NCBI RefSeq assembly: GCF_032854445.1
Contig: NC_088295.1
Span: 78,460,028 to 78,520,027 of the forward strand
Length of the DNA stretch: 60,000 bases
Direction of reading: 5' to 3'
DNA from: Liolophura sinensis
Taxonomy: Eukaryota > Mollusca > Polyplacophora > Chitonida > Chitonidae
In this document: one piece after another, positions 26,801 to 33,410 of the stretch
Layout: every line of letters begins with the position of its first letter
How positions within the stretch are numbered: the first letter of the stretch is position 1
Notes under the pieces: model-generated
Databases searched by the model: none
What the model was told of the DNA's origin: nothing
The model's input: only the letters and a program-made list of their open reading frames with translations
Program-made: the position numbers and the translations under genes

Positions 26801-28979
26801 ACCTATGTAACTCATGTATACTTCCACCTGAACCATTTGGCCTAAGAATTTGTTAACTAGTAAAATCTGCGGACACCTTTCAGTCGTATTTTGGACATTG
26901 TGTACCAGTTATATCAACGGAAATATTATTTTTATATACACACAGAGTTTGTCAAAGGTCAATGCACCTCCCATAAAACTCACTGCCATCGTTGGCCTAT
27001 AAGTGAAAACTTCTTGAATATGATGTTAGAAGAATCGAATAAATAAATAAAATTAAAAATTAACAAACGAGCTATACACACAGTGTCGAGCTTGTGCTGT
27101 TGGGATTTTCTAAACACATGTACGTCTACACATTGCATAAATAAATCGCAGCAAAATCTTGTCCATGGATGAGTATGAAGTAAAAACAACGGTCTGTGAT
27201 CGCTGACGCCATTAATATGGACCATATAGTAAAATATGTAAAATTCGAACATTTGGCTAAATTCAGTTCTCCGTTAACAAATATATGTATACAAACATGG
27301 GTAAATGAGTGTTGTTTCAGATGTGCTTTTCAGCAGCCTGATCAAAAGTATTGATTTACTTACAAAGAAATTTAACTTTAATTTTTCAAAAATAGTGTAG
27401 ACCTGTGCTATCTCATTCTGGAGAACCCCAATGAACAGACCTTGAGTGACGCGCTGTCCACTTTGATCAACTGAGCTTTTTTGGCTTCACAGGCAGCTTT
27501 AGCGTCATTCCAGTTCTTCGCCCGGCTCCCGTTTACAAAGAGGTAGCACCAAGATCTGTCCTTGGGGCGTGTTGACCAACCAGTGGGGCACTGGGACTTA
27601 ACTGTAATAAAAACAGCAACAACAACTCTCCTGATGATTTAAGTGTCACACAACCTTTTTTGCCTTAATAGCTATTTGGCAGTTATCACCTTAATTTTAT
27701 GAGTTAAACTTTCTTGCGTACCGAGTGAAAAAAAAAGTCAAAACAATAAATCAGAACCTTATGATATTTCGAAACTTGAATTATATGCAATCTTGGTTGA
27801 ACGCTAAACACATAGAAATGATAGAATTTTGGTTGTTCCAGTCTAGAAAACAAATTAAAAGTGCCGGTGCACACTTTTACAAATTGTGGCATTTCGACAA
27901 TAAGCTATAAACAAAAATTACACAGCATCTAACGATATTTGCCTGCTGCCAGACCAATCAACGAGTAGTGAGGAGTAAAAATGACACTACATTACTGCAA
28001 AACGACCTGAAGTGATGAAATAAGCATTCGTGACAAACTGCATGCATTTCAGTTATTCCTACAGCTGTTGTTAACGATATGTGCGTAGTTTATTTAAATC
28101 CTTTTTAAAATTTTTAATGCTGACACTGGTGATGATTTGAAAGTAACTGACAGGTTAATAATGATGCGACACCCTTAAGACCAGCCCACAAGAACAACAT
28201 GTGTTGCCGAATGTAGGATCTTTAGATCCCGGACTCAACTGATCCGAGACATAAGCGGTCGCACAGGGGCAACGTTTGTCGTTTGTTTGGATTAATTAAT
28301 TGATTTATTTATTAAAAATAAGCATTGTGGTGGGAAGAAACTAGTCTGTTTCTGGATACTTCGGCACCGAAACACGGTAGGTCAAGGATTCTTGTCGTGG
28401 TTACCCATGCACGAACAAAACATTCGTGTACACGGCTTATAATGTGTACAACATTTAATTTATTAGATGTTATATGGTGTGAACCGTCATGTAGAAACGG
28501 GAAAACCCACTGGTAGGCATGCGGACTCTGTGAGACTGTTCATGCTTGCATACACGCACCTGGCTTTGCTACAGAGTGGGTGTAATGTAAATCACAGGTT
28601 TTAAAAGAGTAGGAAGAAATAATGAAGACATTTTAGTTGATGTTCAAAAATTATCGATCAATAGTTTTGTTGGATTTCTAGACAACAATATATTTCTGCG
28701 AATTTCATAATATGCTATTCGACCTAACTTTGGAGAGTCATTTCTTATAGACGCTCGTCGTCATATGACTGAAAAATTGTCAAGTACGACGTTAAATCCC
28801 AAGCGTTCATTCACTCTATAATTGATATGCTCTAATTGAAATGAATATAACCATACATTTCTTTAAAAAAAAAATAAGTAGCCTAAAAACACATCCATCA
28901 TAATGTTATTTTTTCATGACTTACCGGCCAAAAAGATTCCCATAAACAGAATACCTCCAAAGAACAGGTGTTTGTACAT
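110..28979 (-). CDS. Large multi-CTLD lectin (mannose-receptor-like), 5' part, 39 exons, continues off the left edge
   Basis: One gene is inferred from a signal-peptide exon followed by exons whose splice phases all match, giving about 1,573 codons with no stop. The product has ten complete C-type lectin-like domains and the start of an eleventh, joined by short Thr/Pro-rich linkers. CTLDs bind sugars or proteins through a double-loop fold held by conserved Cys; the recurring WIGL-type motif and Cys spacing are visible in nearly every unit. A secreted or type I membrane protein is likely. No transmembrane segment is visible because the C-terminus lies beyond position 1. Unlike vertebrate mannose receptors there is no ricin-B or FN2 domain before CTLD1. 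Domain borders are mostly phase-1 introns, the usual arrangement for shuffled or tandemly duplicated extracellular modules. Splitting into two genes cannot be fully excluded, but I see no internal stop, second signal peptide or polyadenylation region between domains. Confidence 0.85.
936..1960 (-). CDS. CTLD10 with EPN motif, lacking the first Cys (lectin gene exons 36-38)
   Basis: Exons are 1960-1835, 1522-1353 and 1035-936. Motifs are SSKCFTM, NWTSARTACQKMYAQSDLASI, IWIGLNDIQTENRFVWTD, FTFWDRGEPNG, EDCVQI, GRWSDAKCSL and FVCEAF. Glu-Pro-Asn is present and the WND position reads WSD. The usual start (CP.GW) is missing: exon 36 follows the end of CTLD9 after only three residues, and its acceptor (ATACAAG) has a weak pyrimidine tract. 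Either this domain is truncated at its N-terminus, or a small exon in 1,961-2,576 was missed. Confidence 0.8.
2577..4599 (-). CDS. CTLD9 with EPN and WND motifs (lectin gene exons 32-35)
   Basis: Exons are 4599-4430, 3534-3470, 3227-3127 and 2636-2577. Motifs are ATCTSSGW, NTCYYY, TWYDARNYCLKNGGELASI, YWIGLNELNLKSYEWTDG, YKNWAPREPNDMYGGERC, GQWNDNNCAQK and FICKRP. This is the only domain seen here with both canonical mannose-type elements, Glu-Pro-Asn and Trp-Asn-Asp, so it is the best candidate for mannose, fucose or GlcNAc binding. A (TA)n tract of about 83 bp lies in the intron before its last exon. Confidence 0.9.
2762..2844. repeat. (TA)n microsatellite, about 83 bp
   Basis: An uninterrupted AT/TA run lies in the lectin intron between exons 34 and 35. 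Open frames through it on both strands are artefacts. Confidence 0.98.
4848..4892 (-). CDS. Linker exon between CTLD8 and CTLD9
   Basis: A 45-base exon has an acceptor CAG at 4895-4893 and a GTAAGT donor, both ends phase 1. It encodes a spacer of the type GLRVRTTINPQTFTN. It resembles the other micro-exon linkers in size and phase but is less Thr/Pro-rich. Confidence 0.55.
5049..5267 (+). mobile_element. SINE-A, 5'-truncated
   Basis: It runs from AGGAGCCTCTCACCAATGCG to the tail GTAAAACACCAATCGAATAA. It lies in the lectin intron between exons 30 and 31, antisense to the gene. Confidence 0.85.
5346..8074 (-). CDS. CTLD8 with QPN and WND motifs (lectin gene exons 27-30)
   Basis: The start of the domain (NCPAEW, GYCYK) lies in the same exon as the CTLD7 end and a Thr/Pro linker. 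Further exons are 7171-7038, 5962-5898 and 5513-5346. Motifs are WTEARDYCRAYGANLASI, YWTGMND, YEWSDGTPNDYVNWAD, QPNNHNNQEDC, VKWNDAICALS and FICKIK. Gln-Pro-Asn with a complete Trp-Asn-Asp suggests working calcium-dependent sugar binding; QPN is less common than EPN or QPD, so the sugar is uncertain. The exon 30 donor is GTTTGT, which is weaker than its neighbours. Confidence 0.88.
5963..7037 (-). other. Lectin gene intron between exons 28 and 29
   Basis: An AT-rich 1.07-kb intron. I see no repeat family, exon or RNA gene in it. The other lectin introns over 300 bp not covered by a listed repeat look similarly empty. Confidence 0.5.
7640..7820 (-). mobile_element. SINE-A with internal deletion
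   Basis: The tail, centre and head are recognisable (GTGCCACGGTGGCCCC at the head end), but about 80 bp of the body is missing. An 8-bp CTGTACAA match occurs on both sides. It abuts the foldback element at 7,830-7,999. Confidence 0.8.
7830..7999. mobile_element. 170-bp foldback element
   Basis: Arms 7,830-7,875 and 7,952-7,999 are imperfect inverted repeats sharing GAAGCAAATCTTG and GTGCCCTCTACCTA. It lies in the lectin intron 3' of exon 27, next to a SINE-A copy. The structure is MITE-like. Confidence 0.7.
8126..9384 (-). CDS. CTLD7 (lectin gene exons 25-27, first part)
   Basis: Exons are 9384-9269, 8684-8539 and the first part of 8229-8030; its first Cys lies at the end of exon 24. Motifs are GYYGSCYQF, TWAAAEKYCTSKKGHLVTI, WWIGLSDTSRPGRVRWSSG, YTNWDRKHS, ATCIAV, GLWSNRKCTER and FVCEYS. 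The EPN/QPD loop is replaced by DRKHSGKEK, so no sugar preference can be read; the WND position reads WSN. Confidence 0.85.
9479..9711 (-). mobile_element. SINE-B copy with near-perfect target-site duplication
   Basis: A second SINE family: its tail on the plus strand reads CTTGGGGTTTAACGTCGTAC and TCATATGACGACG, followed by a body with GTCAACCAGTCGTTGCACTA. It is flanked by CTGCATATAAGTG (9466-9478) and CTGCATGTAAGTG (9712-9724), one mismatch. It lies in the lectin intron between exons 24 and 25. Confidence 0.85.
9796..9923 (+). mobile_element. SINE-A tail portion
   Basis: It runs from GCCCGGTTTCCGTCCAC through CACCGGTCAAATAAA to an expanded A-rich tail of TAAA units. Confidence 0.75.
10660..10790 (+). 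repeat. Dispersed repeat R1, copy in the lectin intron
   Basis: CAGAGAGCAAAACCAG, GATGATAGTATGATATCTGG and GAAATACGGCCTCTTG align with the copy at 59.3 kb. The stop codon that ends the open frame of exon 24 lies in this repeat, supporting an exon end at 10850. Confidence 0.6.
10850..12238 (-). CDS. CTLD6 with EPN motif (lectin gene exons 22-24)
   Basis: Exons are 12238-12059, 11674-11526 and 10969-10850. Motifs are LGCPSGF, NKCYMF, WQTALSYCRLHGGDLVSV, VWIGLNDQKNQMNFEWSDDS, TNWAKGEPNNYHGAREDC, WLDYVCADN and FICEAR. Glu-Pro-Asn is the mannose-type signature; the WND position reads WLD. Exon 24 continues past the domain with a short linker (VMPKTTRSP) and the first Cys of CTLD7 (NGCSY). It ends in phase 0, unlike the phase-1 ends of other domain junctions. 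Confidence 0.9.
12611..12658 (-). CDS. Linker exon between CTLD5 and CTLD6
   Basis: A 48-base exon has an acceptor CAG at 12661-12659 and donor GTAAGT at 12610-12605, both ends phase 1. It encodes the spacer SKAATQSPATTPVTAP, rich in Ala, Thr and Pro. Its composition is markedly GC-richer than the surrounding introns, which supports a coding role. Confidence 0.7.
12865..14443 (-). CDS. CTLD5 with QPD motif (lectin gene exons 18-20)
   Basis: Exons are 14443-14273, 13570-13454 and 12978-12865. Motifs are ANCGPFW, GNCYQF, FQNARQMCQQQGGDLASI, YWIGATDESSEGGWMWAD, LNWAAGQPDDFNNNQDC, MWDDDGC and FICKKA. The Gln-Pro-Asp tripeptide is the classical galactose-type signature in CTLDs; the WND position reads WDD, which keeps acidic calcium ligands. 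This is therefore a plausible galactose/GalNAc-type calcium-dependent lectin domain. A full-length SINE sits in the intron just upstream of exon 19 (13,975-14,239). Confidence 0.9.
13975..14239 (-). mobile_element. SINE-A, full length, with 13-bp target-site duplication
   Basis: Read on the minus strand, a tRNA-like head (A box TGGCTCAGTTAGTTAGCGCG, B box-like GTTCAAGT) is followed by a conserved body and a tail ending GTAAAACACCAATCAAA. The direct repeat ACACATTCCTGGT flanks it at 13962-13974 and 14240-14252. It lies in the lectin gene intron between exons 18 and 19. It carries no gene. Confidence 0.92.
15190..15228 (-). CDS. Linker exon between CTLD4 and CTLD5
   Basis: A 39-base exon encodes a short Thr/Ala/Pro-rich spacer (LTFATTPAVPSTT). 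It has an acceptor TTTTCAG and donor GTAAGC, and both ends are phase 1. Similar micro-exons lie at 12611-12658 and 4848-4892, so the gene separates several lectin domains with small Thr/Pro spacers that are plausible O-glycosylation sites. Confidence 0.65.
16513..18817 (-). CDS. CTLD4 (lectin gene exons 14-16)
   Basis: Exons are 18817-18659, 17608-17526 and 16660-16513. The domain reads VICPSGY, TNCFRW, TWLDARAACQKNGGDLAII, KWIGLNDRQHEGTWAWLD, YVHWSPDKSVN, RNCVVM, GKWLDKSCAEK and YICQKD. Six Cys and the hydrophobic core are complete. The sugar loop has SPD in place of EPN/QPD, and the second calcium motif is WLD. It has the standard two internal introns (phases 1 and 0). Confidence 0.9.
16972..17071 (-). 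mobile_element. SINE-A tail portion
   Basis: TTTGATTGGAATTTTACGAC and the ATATTTCACTTATACGAC element are followed by part of the body. Confidence 0.7.
18955..19192 (-). mobile_element. SINE-A, diverged
   Basis: The tail, body and most of the head are recognisable, with many substitutions. It is the oldest-looking near-complete copy and lies in the lectin intron between exons 13 and 14. Confidence 0.75.
19383..22186 (-). CDS. CTLD3 plus Thr/Pro linker (lectin gene exons 10-13)
   Basis: Exons are 22186-22057, 21309-21227, 20598-20479 and 19490-19383. Visible motifs are GSCAPGW, AYCYQF, HCQAQSARLAEI, TIWIGIY, NWIKKNPPNQQ, QECVYI, KNCLLQ and FICFAS. They are followed by a linker rich in Thr, Val and Pro that precedes CTLD4. 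The sugar-loop position reads NPPN rather than EPN or QPD, and the WND position reads RWNPT. The fold looks intact, but ligand specificity cannot be assigned. Confidence 0.88.
19590..19765 (+). mobile_element. tRNA-like SINE, third family
   Basis: TGGTCTAGTGGGTAGAGGCG resembles an A box and GCGGGTTCAAACGC a B box, about 55 bases apart. An uncharacterised body follows. It is not a tRNA gene, because no acceptor stem closes. Confidence 0.55.
20650..20882. repeat. Cluster of ACACAA/TTGTGT motifs
   Basis: About eight ACACAA and five TTGTGT hexamers occur within 230 bp, several paired as short hairpins (for example ACACAAGATTGTGT). It lies in the lectin intron between exons 11 and 12. No longer period could be fixed. 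Confidence 0.6.
21440..21653 (-). mobile_element. SINE-A, 5'-truncated, with 13-bp target-site duplication
   Basis: The duplication AATTCAAGAAATA flanks it at 21427-21439 and 21654-21666. The A-box end of the head is missing, and part of the body is deleted. It lies in the lectin intron upstream of exon 11 in plus-strand order. Confidence 0.9.
22711..24790 (-). CDS. CTLD2 (lectin gene exons 6-9)
   Basis: Exons are 24790-24694, 24175-24049, 23484-23399 and 22823-22711. Motifs in order are LYCDGDNGW, GTCYKY, SWFDAQKSCENLGADLAAV, VWIGLKS, WRWANGT, SSCGAV, GSCYDE and YVCEKP. Six Cys are present, as in a long-form CTLD. The loop normally carrying EPN or QPD reads GPSKYWHLP, and no WND is present, so it probably does not bind sugar in the classical calcium-dependent way. 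It is split by three internal introns (phases 2, 0 and 2), one more than most CTLDs in this gene. Confidence 0.87.
24196..24436 (-). mobile_element. tRNA-like SINE, fourth family
   Basis: On the minus strand TTTAGTTCAGTTAGCAGTGC resembles an A box and AAGTTCAAATCCCC a B box. The body extends toward 24,196 with no recognised tail. It lies in the lectin intron between exons 6 and 7. Confidence 0.5.
25203..25328 (-). CDS. Possible linker exon between CTLD1 and CTLD2
   Basis: A 126-base open segment is flanked by an acceptor (TTTAG at 25333-25329) and a GTATGT donor (25202-25197). Both ends are phase 1, so it can be included or skipped without changing the frame. It encodes 42 residues beginning STVQAHLTLLGIPEE and ending IHCDECY. 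I do not recognise a domain, and it is unlike the Thr/Pro linkers elsewhere in the gene. It could be an alternatively used insert or a chance open stretch; skipping it joins exon 4 directly to the CTLD2 start. Confidence 0.4.
25483..27601 (-). CDS. CTLD1 (lectin gene exons 2-4)
   Basis: Exons are 27601-27441 (an alternative longer end is 27364), 26356-26217 and 25613-25483. The translation begins VKSQCPTGW, then has SWCYLF, NWNDAKAACEAKK and LIKVDS, an ALVGLVLNKLTD/WKWAD segment in place of the usual WIGL core, an NPNN loop, and the terminal Cys motifs FCAS, TCSY and YICQ. All six Cys of a long-form CTLD are present. The canonical EPN/QPD sugar motif is replaced by NPN, and WND is absent, so classical calcium-dependent sugar binding is doubtful. 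The donor of exon 2 is uncertain: AAG|GTCTGT at 27441/27440 keeps the frame, whereas the stronger GTAAGT at 27363 needs a one-base shift within the exon. Confidence 0.8.
25720..25862 (+). mobile_element. SINE-A 3' half with a poly-C expansion
   Basis: The body and tail are present (CGTCGTATAAGTGAAG, CACCAATCAAATAAATG), with a run of about 14 C near 25770. It lies in the lectin intron between exons 3 and 4. Confidence 0.8.
26440..26571 (-). mobile_element. SINE-A head half, tail missing
   Basis: The tRNA-like head and adjacent body are present (GAGAGGAAGCCAGTATG to CGGCCACGGAAGCCCC). The tail half is absent. It lies in the lectin intron between exons 2 and 3. Confidence 0.75.
26966..27050 (+). 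mobile_element. SINE-A tail fragment, diverged
   Basis: CTCCCATAAAACTCACTGCC and AAGTGAAAACTTCTTGAAT are followed by (AAAT)n. Similar minor fragments lie near 3,855-3,898, 20,035-20,122, 36,635-36,680, 54,050-54,115, 55,945-56,000 and 57,060-57,125. Confidence 0.6.
27602..28924 (-). other. Intron 1 of the lectin gene
   Basis: This 1.3-kb intron contains the SINE-B tail fragment at 28,748 and a possible degraded SINE-A stretch near 28.29-28.35 kb. I see nothing else in it. Confidence 0.6.
28748..28815 (+). mobile_element. SINE-B tail fragment
   Basis: CGTCATATGACTGAAAAATT and GTACGACGTTAAATCCC end in a CATTCACTC-like run. It lies in lectin intron 1. Confidence 0.8.
28925..28979 (-). CDS. Exon 1 of lectin gene: signal peptide
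   Basis: The reverse strand reads ATG at 28979-28977, followed by 18 codons of a short basic start (MYKH) and a hydrophobic core rich in Phe, Leu, Ile and Gly. The exon ends in phase 1 at a strong GTAAGT donor (28924-28919). This is a typical secretory signal peptide exon. Its phase fits the acceptor of the first CTLD exon at 27601, giving Val at the junction. The start was chosen because it is the only ATG opening a hydrophobic leader with a matching donor upstream of the first lectin domain. Confidence 0.8.
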
Positions 28980-29013
28980 TTTCTACGTTCTCACGGTTAA
29001 CTAAATATCAACT

Positions 29014-29033
29014 CTTTCACGCCAGCGTGAAAG
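29014..29033. promoter_or_regulatory. Perfect 9-bp inverted repeat upstream of the lectin start codon
   Basis: CTTTCACGC-CA-GCGTGAAAG lies 35 bp upstream of the lectin ATG. The perfect dyad with a 2-base centre could be a protein-binding site or an RNA hairpin in the 5' leader. No TATA box or initiator was recognised nearby, and the transcription start is unknown, so the role is speculative. Confidence 0.3.
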
Positions 29034-29974
29034 GAGACAAACGTGGGCTGACAAAAATCAAGATCCAAGGACTTACTGTTAAACAGAAATACACAGCCAA
29101 TGAGAAATCTTTAAATGAGATTTATTCAGATTGCTGGGTGATCTACACAATAGGAAGTTTTATCAGTTTTGTTGGACGTGACTGTCACGACTGCTACCGA
29201 AACAACACAATACCTGTCCTTTGTTGACATTGATAACTCATGATAATCGATCAGCCCAGAGAGATAAAGTTCATATTGGCTTTATGACTTACACAGGCGA
29301 CCGAACCTATTGGCGGGGAGATATGGACATGTATTAGATGGGATAATTCAGGTACTGATGAAGTGGGCTATGACTTGTAACGGGTTTTCGAGTTACGTCA
29401 TTGCCATACGTTACGATGTTACGATGTGTCATGACGGTGGGCTACACAGTTACTCATATAACTTCAAATGGAAGTTTATGCATTTAATAAAATTTGAAAG
29501 TGCTAACATTCAACACTAGTGAAGAAAATAATTCAGTAATCGCTGTGACGTTTGTCATTACTGTAATTAACCCACGTTAAATCTTATGGACACAAACGGA
29601 CATAGCTCTACTGTCAAACGTCGTAAATCGAAAACTATATGTTGTTTACAGGGTATTATCACCATTCACTTTTCATAGCACTGCTTAATGTTGTGTCAAG
29701 GAATAAATCAGGTCCGAACTTAGACCCATTTGCTTCGAAACAAGGGAATACAGACTTATGAGACGACAGTTGCTAGCTAAAAAATCCCCTGGCAGAGAAG
29801 TACGCGGACCGCAATGCCACTGGCTATCGAAAGTGCAGGTTTCTGGAGATTTTTACATATACAGTAAAGCAAGGTTGATTACGAAACCTATAGCACAGTA
29901 TCGACCATGTTGGCTGGAAATTGGGCTTCATGTTAAGCCGGGGGATCGGACACATAGCTGAATATATGTTCATA

Positions 29975-30275
29975 AGAGTGAGCGAGTGAGTCCTTGGGGT
30001 TTAACGTCGTACTTAACAATATTTGAGTCATATGACGATGAAGGAATCCTTGCGTGTAATGTGACTCCTTGTTGCAGGACGATTTCCACCACTCGTTTTT
30101 CTAGTGCTGCTTCACTGATACGACTTACCGAAGGCAAGTAATCAGCTCCGCCGGGGCCATTATACTGATATGGGTCAACCAGTCGTTGCACTATCTTAAT
30201 GCTGAACGCCGCAATGATTGACCCTAGATCTACCACCCCGAAGCGGACGCTATACCAACTGGGCTATCGGGGCTG
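29975..30275 (-). mobile_element. SINE-B, full length with tRNA-like head
   Basis: The tail and body match the copy at 9,479. Its right end, read on minus, is tRNA-like: GATAGCCCAGTTGGTATAGC (A box) and GGGTCAATC (B-box-like). It is intergenic. Confidence 0.85.
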
Positions 30276-31139
30276 GTGAGATATGTTGTCGTAAGAAAAG
30301 ACATATTTATTTGACTGACACAATTACGCAATACTAGCCACGTGATACACTCAACAAAGGGTTACAGTATCCTAAACAAACATGGATATGCACTTAAATC
30401 TGTCCAGCAAGTTTTCGATTCAATATGACCTAATGACATTTGAACTCCTGCATTTACATAACGTCATACGCAAGGTCGAGGGTATTATGTTTAGCGGGCG
30501 GTCCCATTCACGTGACCTAGACAAAACATGCGCACAAGCATTGTAGTGGTGCTTCGGTAATGCTGCTATAGGCGTTGAAGTTTTACAGCCGATAGGTACG
30601 CAGTATAGTTTTGCCGATAGTTTTTGCTAAACACAGAGGTTATCTTAAAATAGAGATTTTTTTTAAAGGAGAGTAACAAGAGGATAGTTGAAATCAGGAT
30701 CTACTTGTAGATAACGTATCAAGTATGATTTGTACTCTGCGTCCTCGGGCATAAGTGCTGGTCAGCACATAGAGAAATCAGCATACCGCCTGAACAATAT
30801 CGTGAACACGCTAAAGACACATGAATTTCGCAGAAGTCATCATGACCGCCGACGTGTGGAGTGTTAACAGCTCTCGACCAGTTGTCGTGCTCATTGTTAT
30901 TACATGCGCAGTTATAAACCACGGAGGACCATATCATGTTTTTACCACTTTTCGCGAAGTATTCTATAGACTTTTTACAAATAAATTATGCATAAATGAA
31001 GTTCAATGAAAAATTTCATGAAAAATTTTACGAAACTTATCCGCGTTGCATTCTCATTTCAAAACGCAGTACCATTTCGAGAGGAAAATCTCCGTCTGAT
31101 ATGGTAACGAATGAAAGCTGTAGTTGGTGTCTTTGTCAC

Positions 31140-31565
31140 GTCCTTGTAGCGAGGCAGCACTGATCAACCTGGTGTCAGCGTAATGTTTTTGACCAGTTCG
31201 GCCTCGTCTCATTGTGAAGTTTTAACATAGTGTTCCACTGTTGTCATGCTGATCGTAAGGTGTCAGCGTAATGTCTTTGACATGGTGTTCTAGTGAGGCT
31301 CCACTGGTCGACATTCTTTCATTGTGAGGTATTGGGATCATGTTCCCCTCTTGCCGTACTGTTGGGCCTGGTGTCAGGGATGGTATTTCAGTGAGGCCTG
31401 GTGTCACCGTGATGTCTTTGCCACGGTGTTCCAGTGACACAGCATTGGTTAGCCTGGAGTCAGATTGCTGTCTTTGGCATGGTTGGTTTGGTGCTTGCTC
31501 CAATCAGGCCTAACGTATCAGTATTTGACATGATGATCCAGTGAGGCAGCACTACAGTGTCAGGC
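31140..31565 (+). repeat. Degenerate tandem repeat in the intergenic region
   Basis: GGTGTCAGCGTAATGTCTTT and GTGTTCCAGTGAGGC elements recur about five times with variable spacing. Open frames here are repeat-driven. Confidence 0.65.
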
Positions 31566-32302
31566 TTGTATCCCTTCTACTACAAATGACCATCATCCTG
31601 ATATATTTATAGAGCCTATATAATATCTTGTAATGTTTTACTACTGGGAGGCGTAAGTAAACAAAGGCGACACTACTAATTCTTCTTTCTGTCTCCTAGG
31701 CATGTTAACAATTCGTTTTGCAACATTTCTTTGACTTCTCAAGTTCTGTTTGTATGTTTGTTTGGCGTTTAACATTGCTTTCAACTTTATTTCGGCCATA
31801 TCATAACCTTTTATATTATATTATATTATATTAAGAACGGTACCTGCTTGTAGCATGTAGGACCCAATCCTGACATGTTTATAGTCCATCAACATTGAGC
31901 GACATGCTGAAGACAAAAGGCACGACGCTCTGCCCAATCTGATGAATATTTAAACGAGGTTGACGATGTCAATACGGTTCTACTATGGCGAGACTATGGA
32001 TAGCCAAGGTATGACAACGGTTAACTAATGTGGTCATGGATAGACCGTAATAGATCAAACGTGTATCCAGGAAAGATGCTGGATTCAATACGGCGTTATA
32101 CTGCGAAGGATGGTTCAGGATCGTGCCGGATTCAGGATGTCAGTACGGACGTACTACGGTGCTGGGACGGTCGGAGCCGGGCGGTTATGTAGTGTCCCGG
32201 CGGTGGTTATATGCAAACGTCAGTACTACGAAGGTAGTATTACGACATACTTTATTCGAATAAGGAATGTGAAAGTATAAAGTGAATATGATGTTAACTT
32301 CT

Positions 32303-32402
32303 CGCCACGGTTTCCTCCCATCATAATGCTTGCCGCCGGCGTATAAGGAAAATATTACTGAGTACGGCGTAAAACACCAATGAATTAAAAAAAAATTAAT
32401 AA
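32303..32402 (+). mobile_element. SINE-A tail portion
   Basis: It runs from CTCGCCACGGTTTCCTCCC to GTAAAACACCAATGAATT with an A-rich end. It is intergenic, 140 bp from an opposite-strand copy. Confidence 0.75.
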
Positions 32403-32540
32403 ACTTACGTGTGTTTACCTCTGAAGTGCTTGCGCTGTCTGGAGAAATACCGACAGATGAGAGAAGTTGTTTTTCTGTGAGTGTTGCAATTCTTCAGAGT
32501 TAGAAAATTCACTCGGTAAAAGGGTTCTCCTGTTATTTTA

Positions 32541-32766
32541 TTTCTTTATTTCATTGGTGTTTTACGCCATACTCAAGAATATTTCACTTATACGACAGCG
32601 GCCAGCATTGAAGCGGGAGGAAACTGGGTAGATCCCGGGGAAACCCACGACCATCCGCAGGTCGCTGGAAAACCTTTCCTCGTACGGGTCGGAGAGGAAG
32701 CAGGCATGAGCTGGACTTGAACTCACAGCGACCGCAATGGTGAGGGGCTCCTGGGTCCTTACGTCA
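32541..32766 (-). mobile_element. SINE-A, 5'-truncated, with 12-bp target-site duplication
   Basis: The duplication CCTGTTATTTTA flanks it at 32529-32540 and 32767-32778. It lacks the first part of the tRNA-like head. It is intergenic. Confidence 0.9.
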
Positions 32767-32954
32767 CCTGTTATTTTAGAATTATTAATGCTCGCGACAT
32801 TGTTGTATTTGAGACGAATTGAAGATTGTCTCGATAAGTTCCTGGCGCATGTTGGAATGGTTGGAAATCAAATAGCAGGCCACTGTGGTAAATCTAGAAG
32901 CGGATGGTAGAGAACATTGTGGGAGCCAGAACATTGTAAAAACCAAGTCATGTG

Positions 32955-33350
32955 AGCGATGTGATGTCAGGGTGTGGTTGGACATAAGAGAATCTCAGTG
33001 ATATCAGGGTCTGGTTGGGCATAACAGAACCTGAGTGATATCAGGGTGTGGTTGGACTTCACAGAATCTCAGTGATATCAGGGTGTGGTTGGACATACCA
33101 GAATCTCAGTGATATCTGGGTGTGGTCGGACATAAGAGAATCTCAGTGATATCAGGGTGTGGTTGGGCATACCAGAATCTCAGTGATATCAGGGCGTGGT
33201 TGGGCATATCAGAATCTCAGTGAAATCAGGGAGGGGTTTGGCATACCAGAATCTCAGTGATATCAGGGTATGGTTGGGCATACCAGAATCTCAGTGATAT
33301 TAGGGTGTGGTTGGACATAACAGAATCTCAGTGACATCAGTCTGTGCTTA
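32955..33350 (-). repeat. Minisatellite after the orphan CUB exon copy
   Basis: On the plus strand, AGAATCTCAGTGATATCAGG followed by GTGTGGTTGGACATA recurs about nine times at roughly 35-40-bp spacing. It is the inverted counterpart of the array at 40.85-41.44 kb. Confidence 0.85.
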
Positions 33351-33410
33351 GATTCCACAGAAAATAAGTCGACATGAAAACCTTAAGGATTTATCAGTGA
33401 TCCACCTTAC

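Noticed and set aside
31222-31503. 93-codon minus-strand open frame (VTPGLTEIPSLTPGPTV)
   Set aside because: It follows a degenerate tandem repeat and has no splice context or homologous domain.
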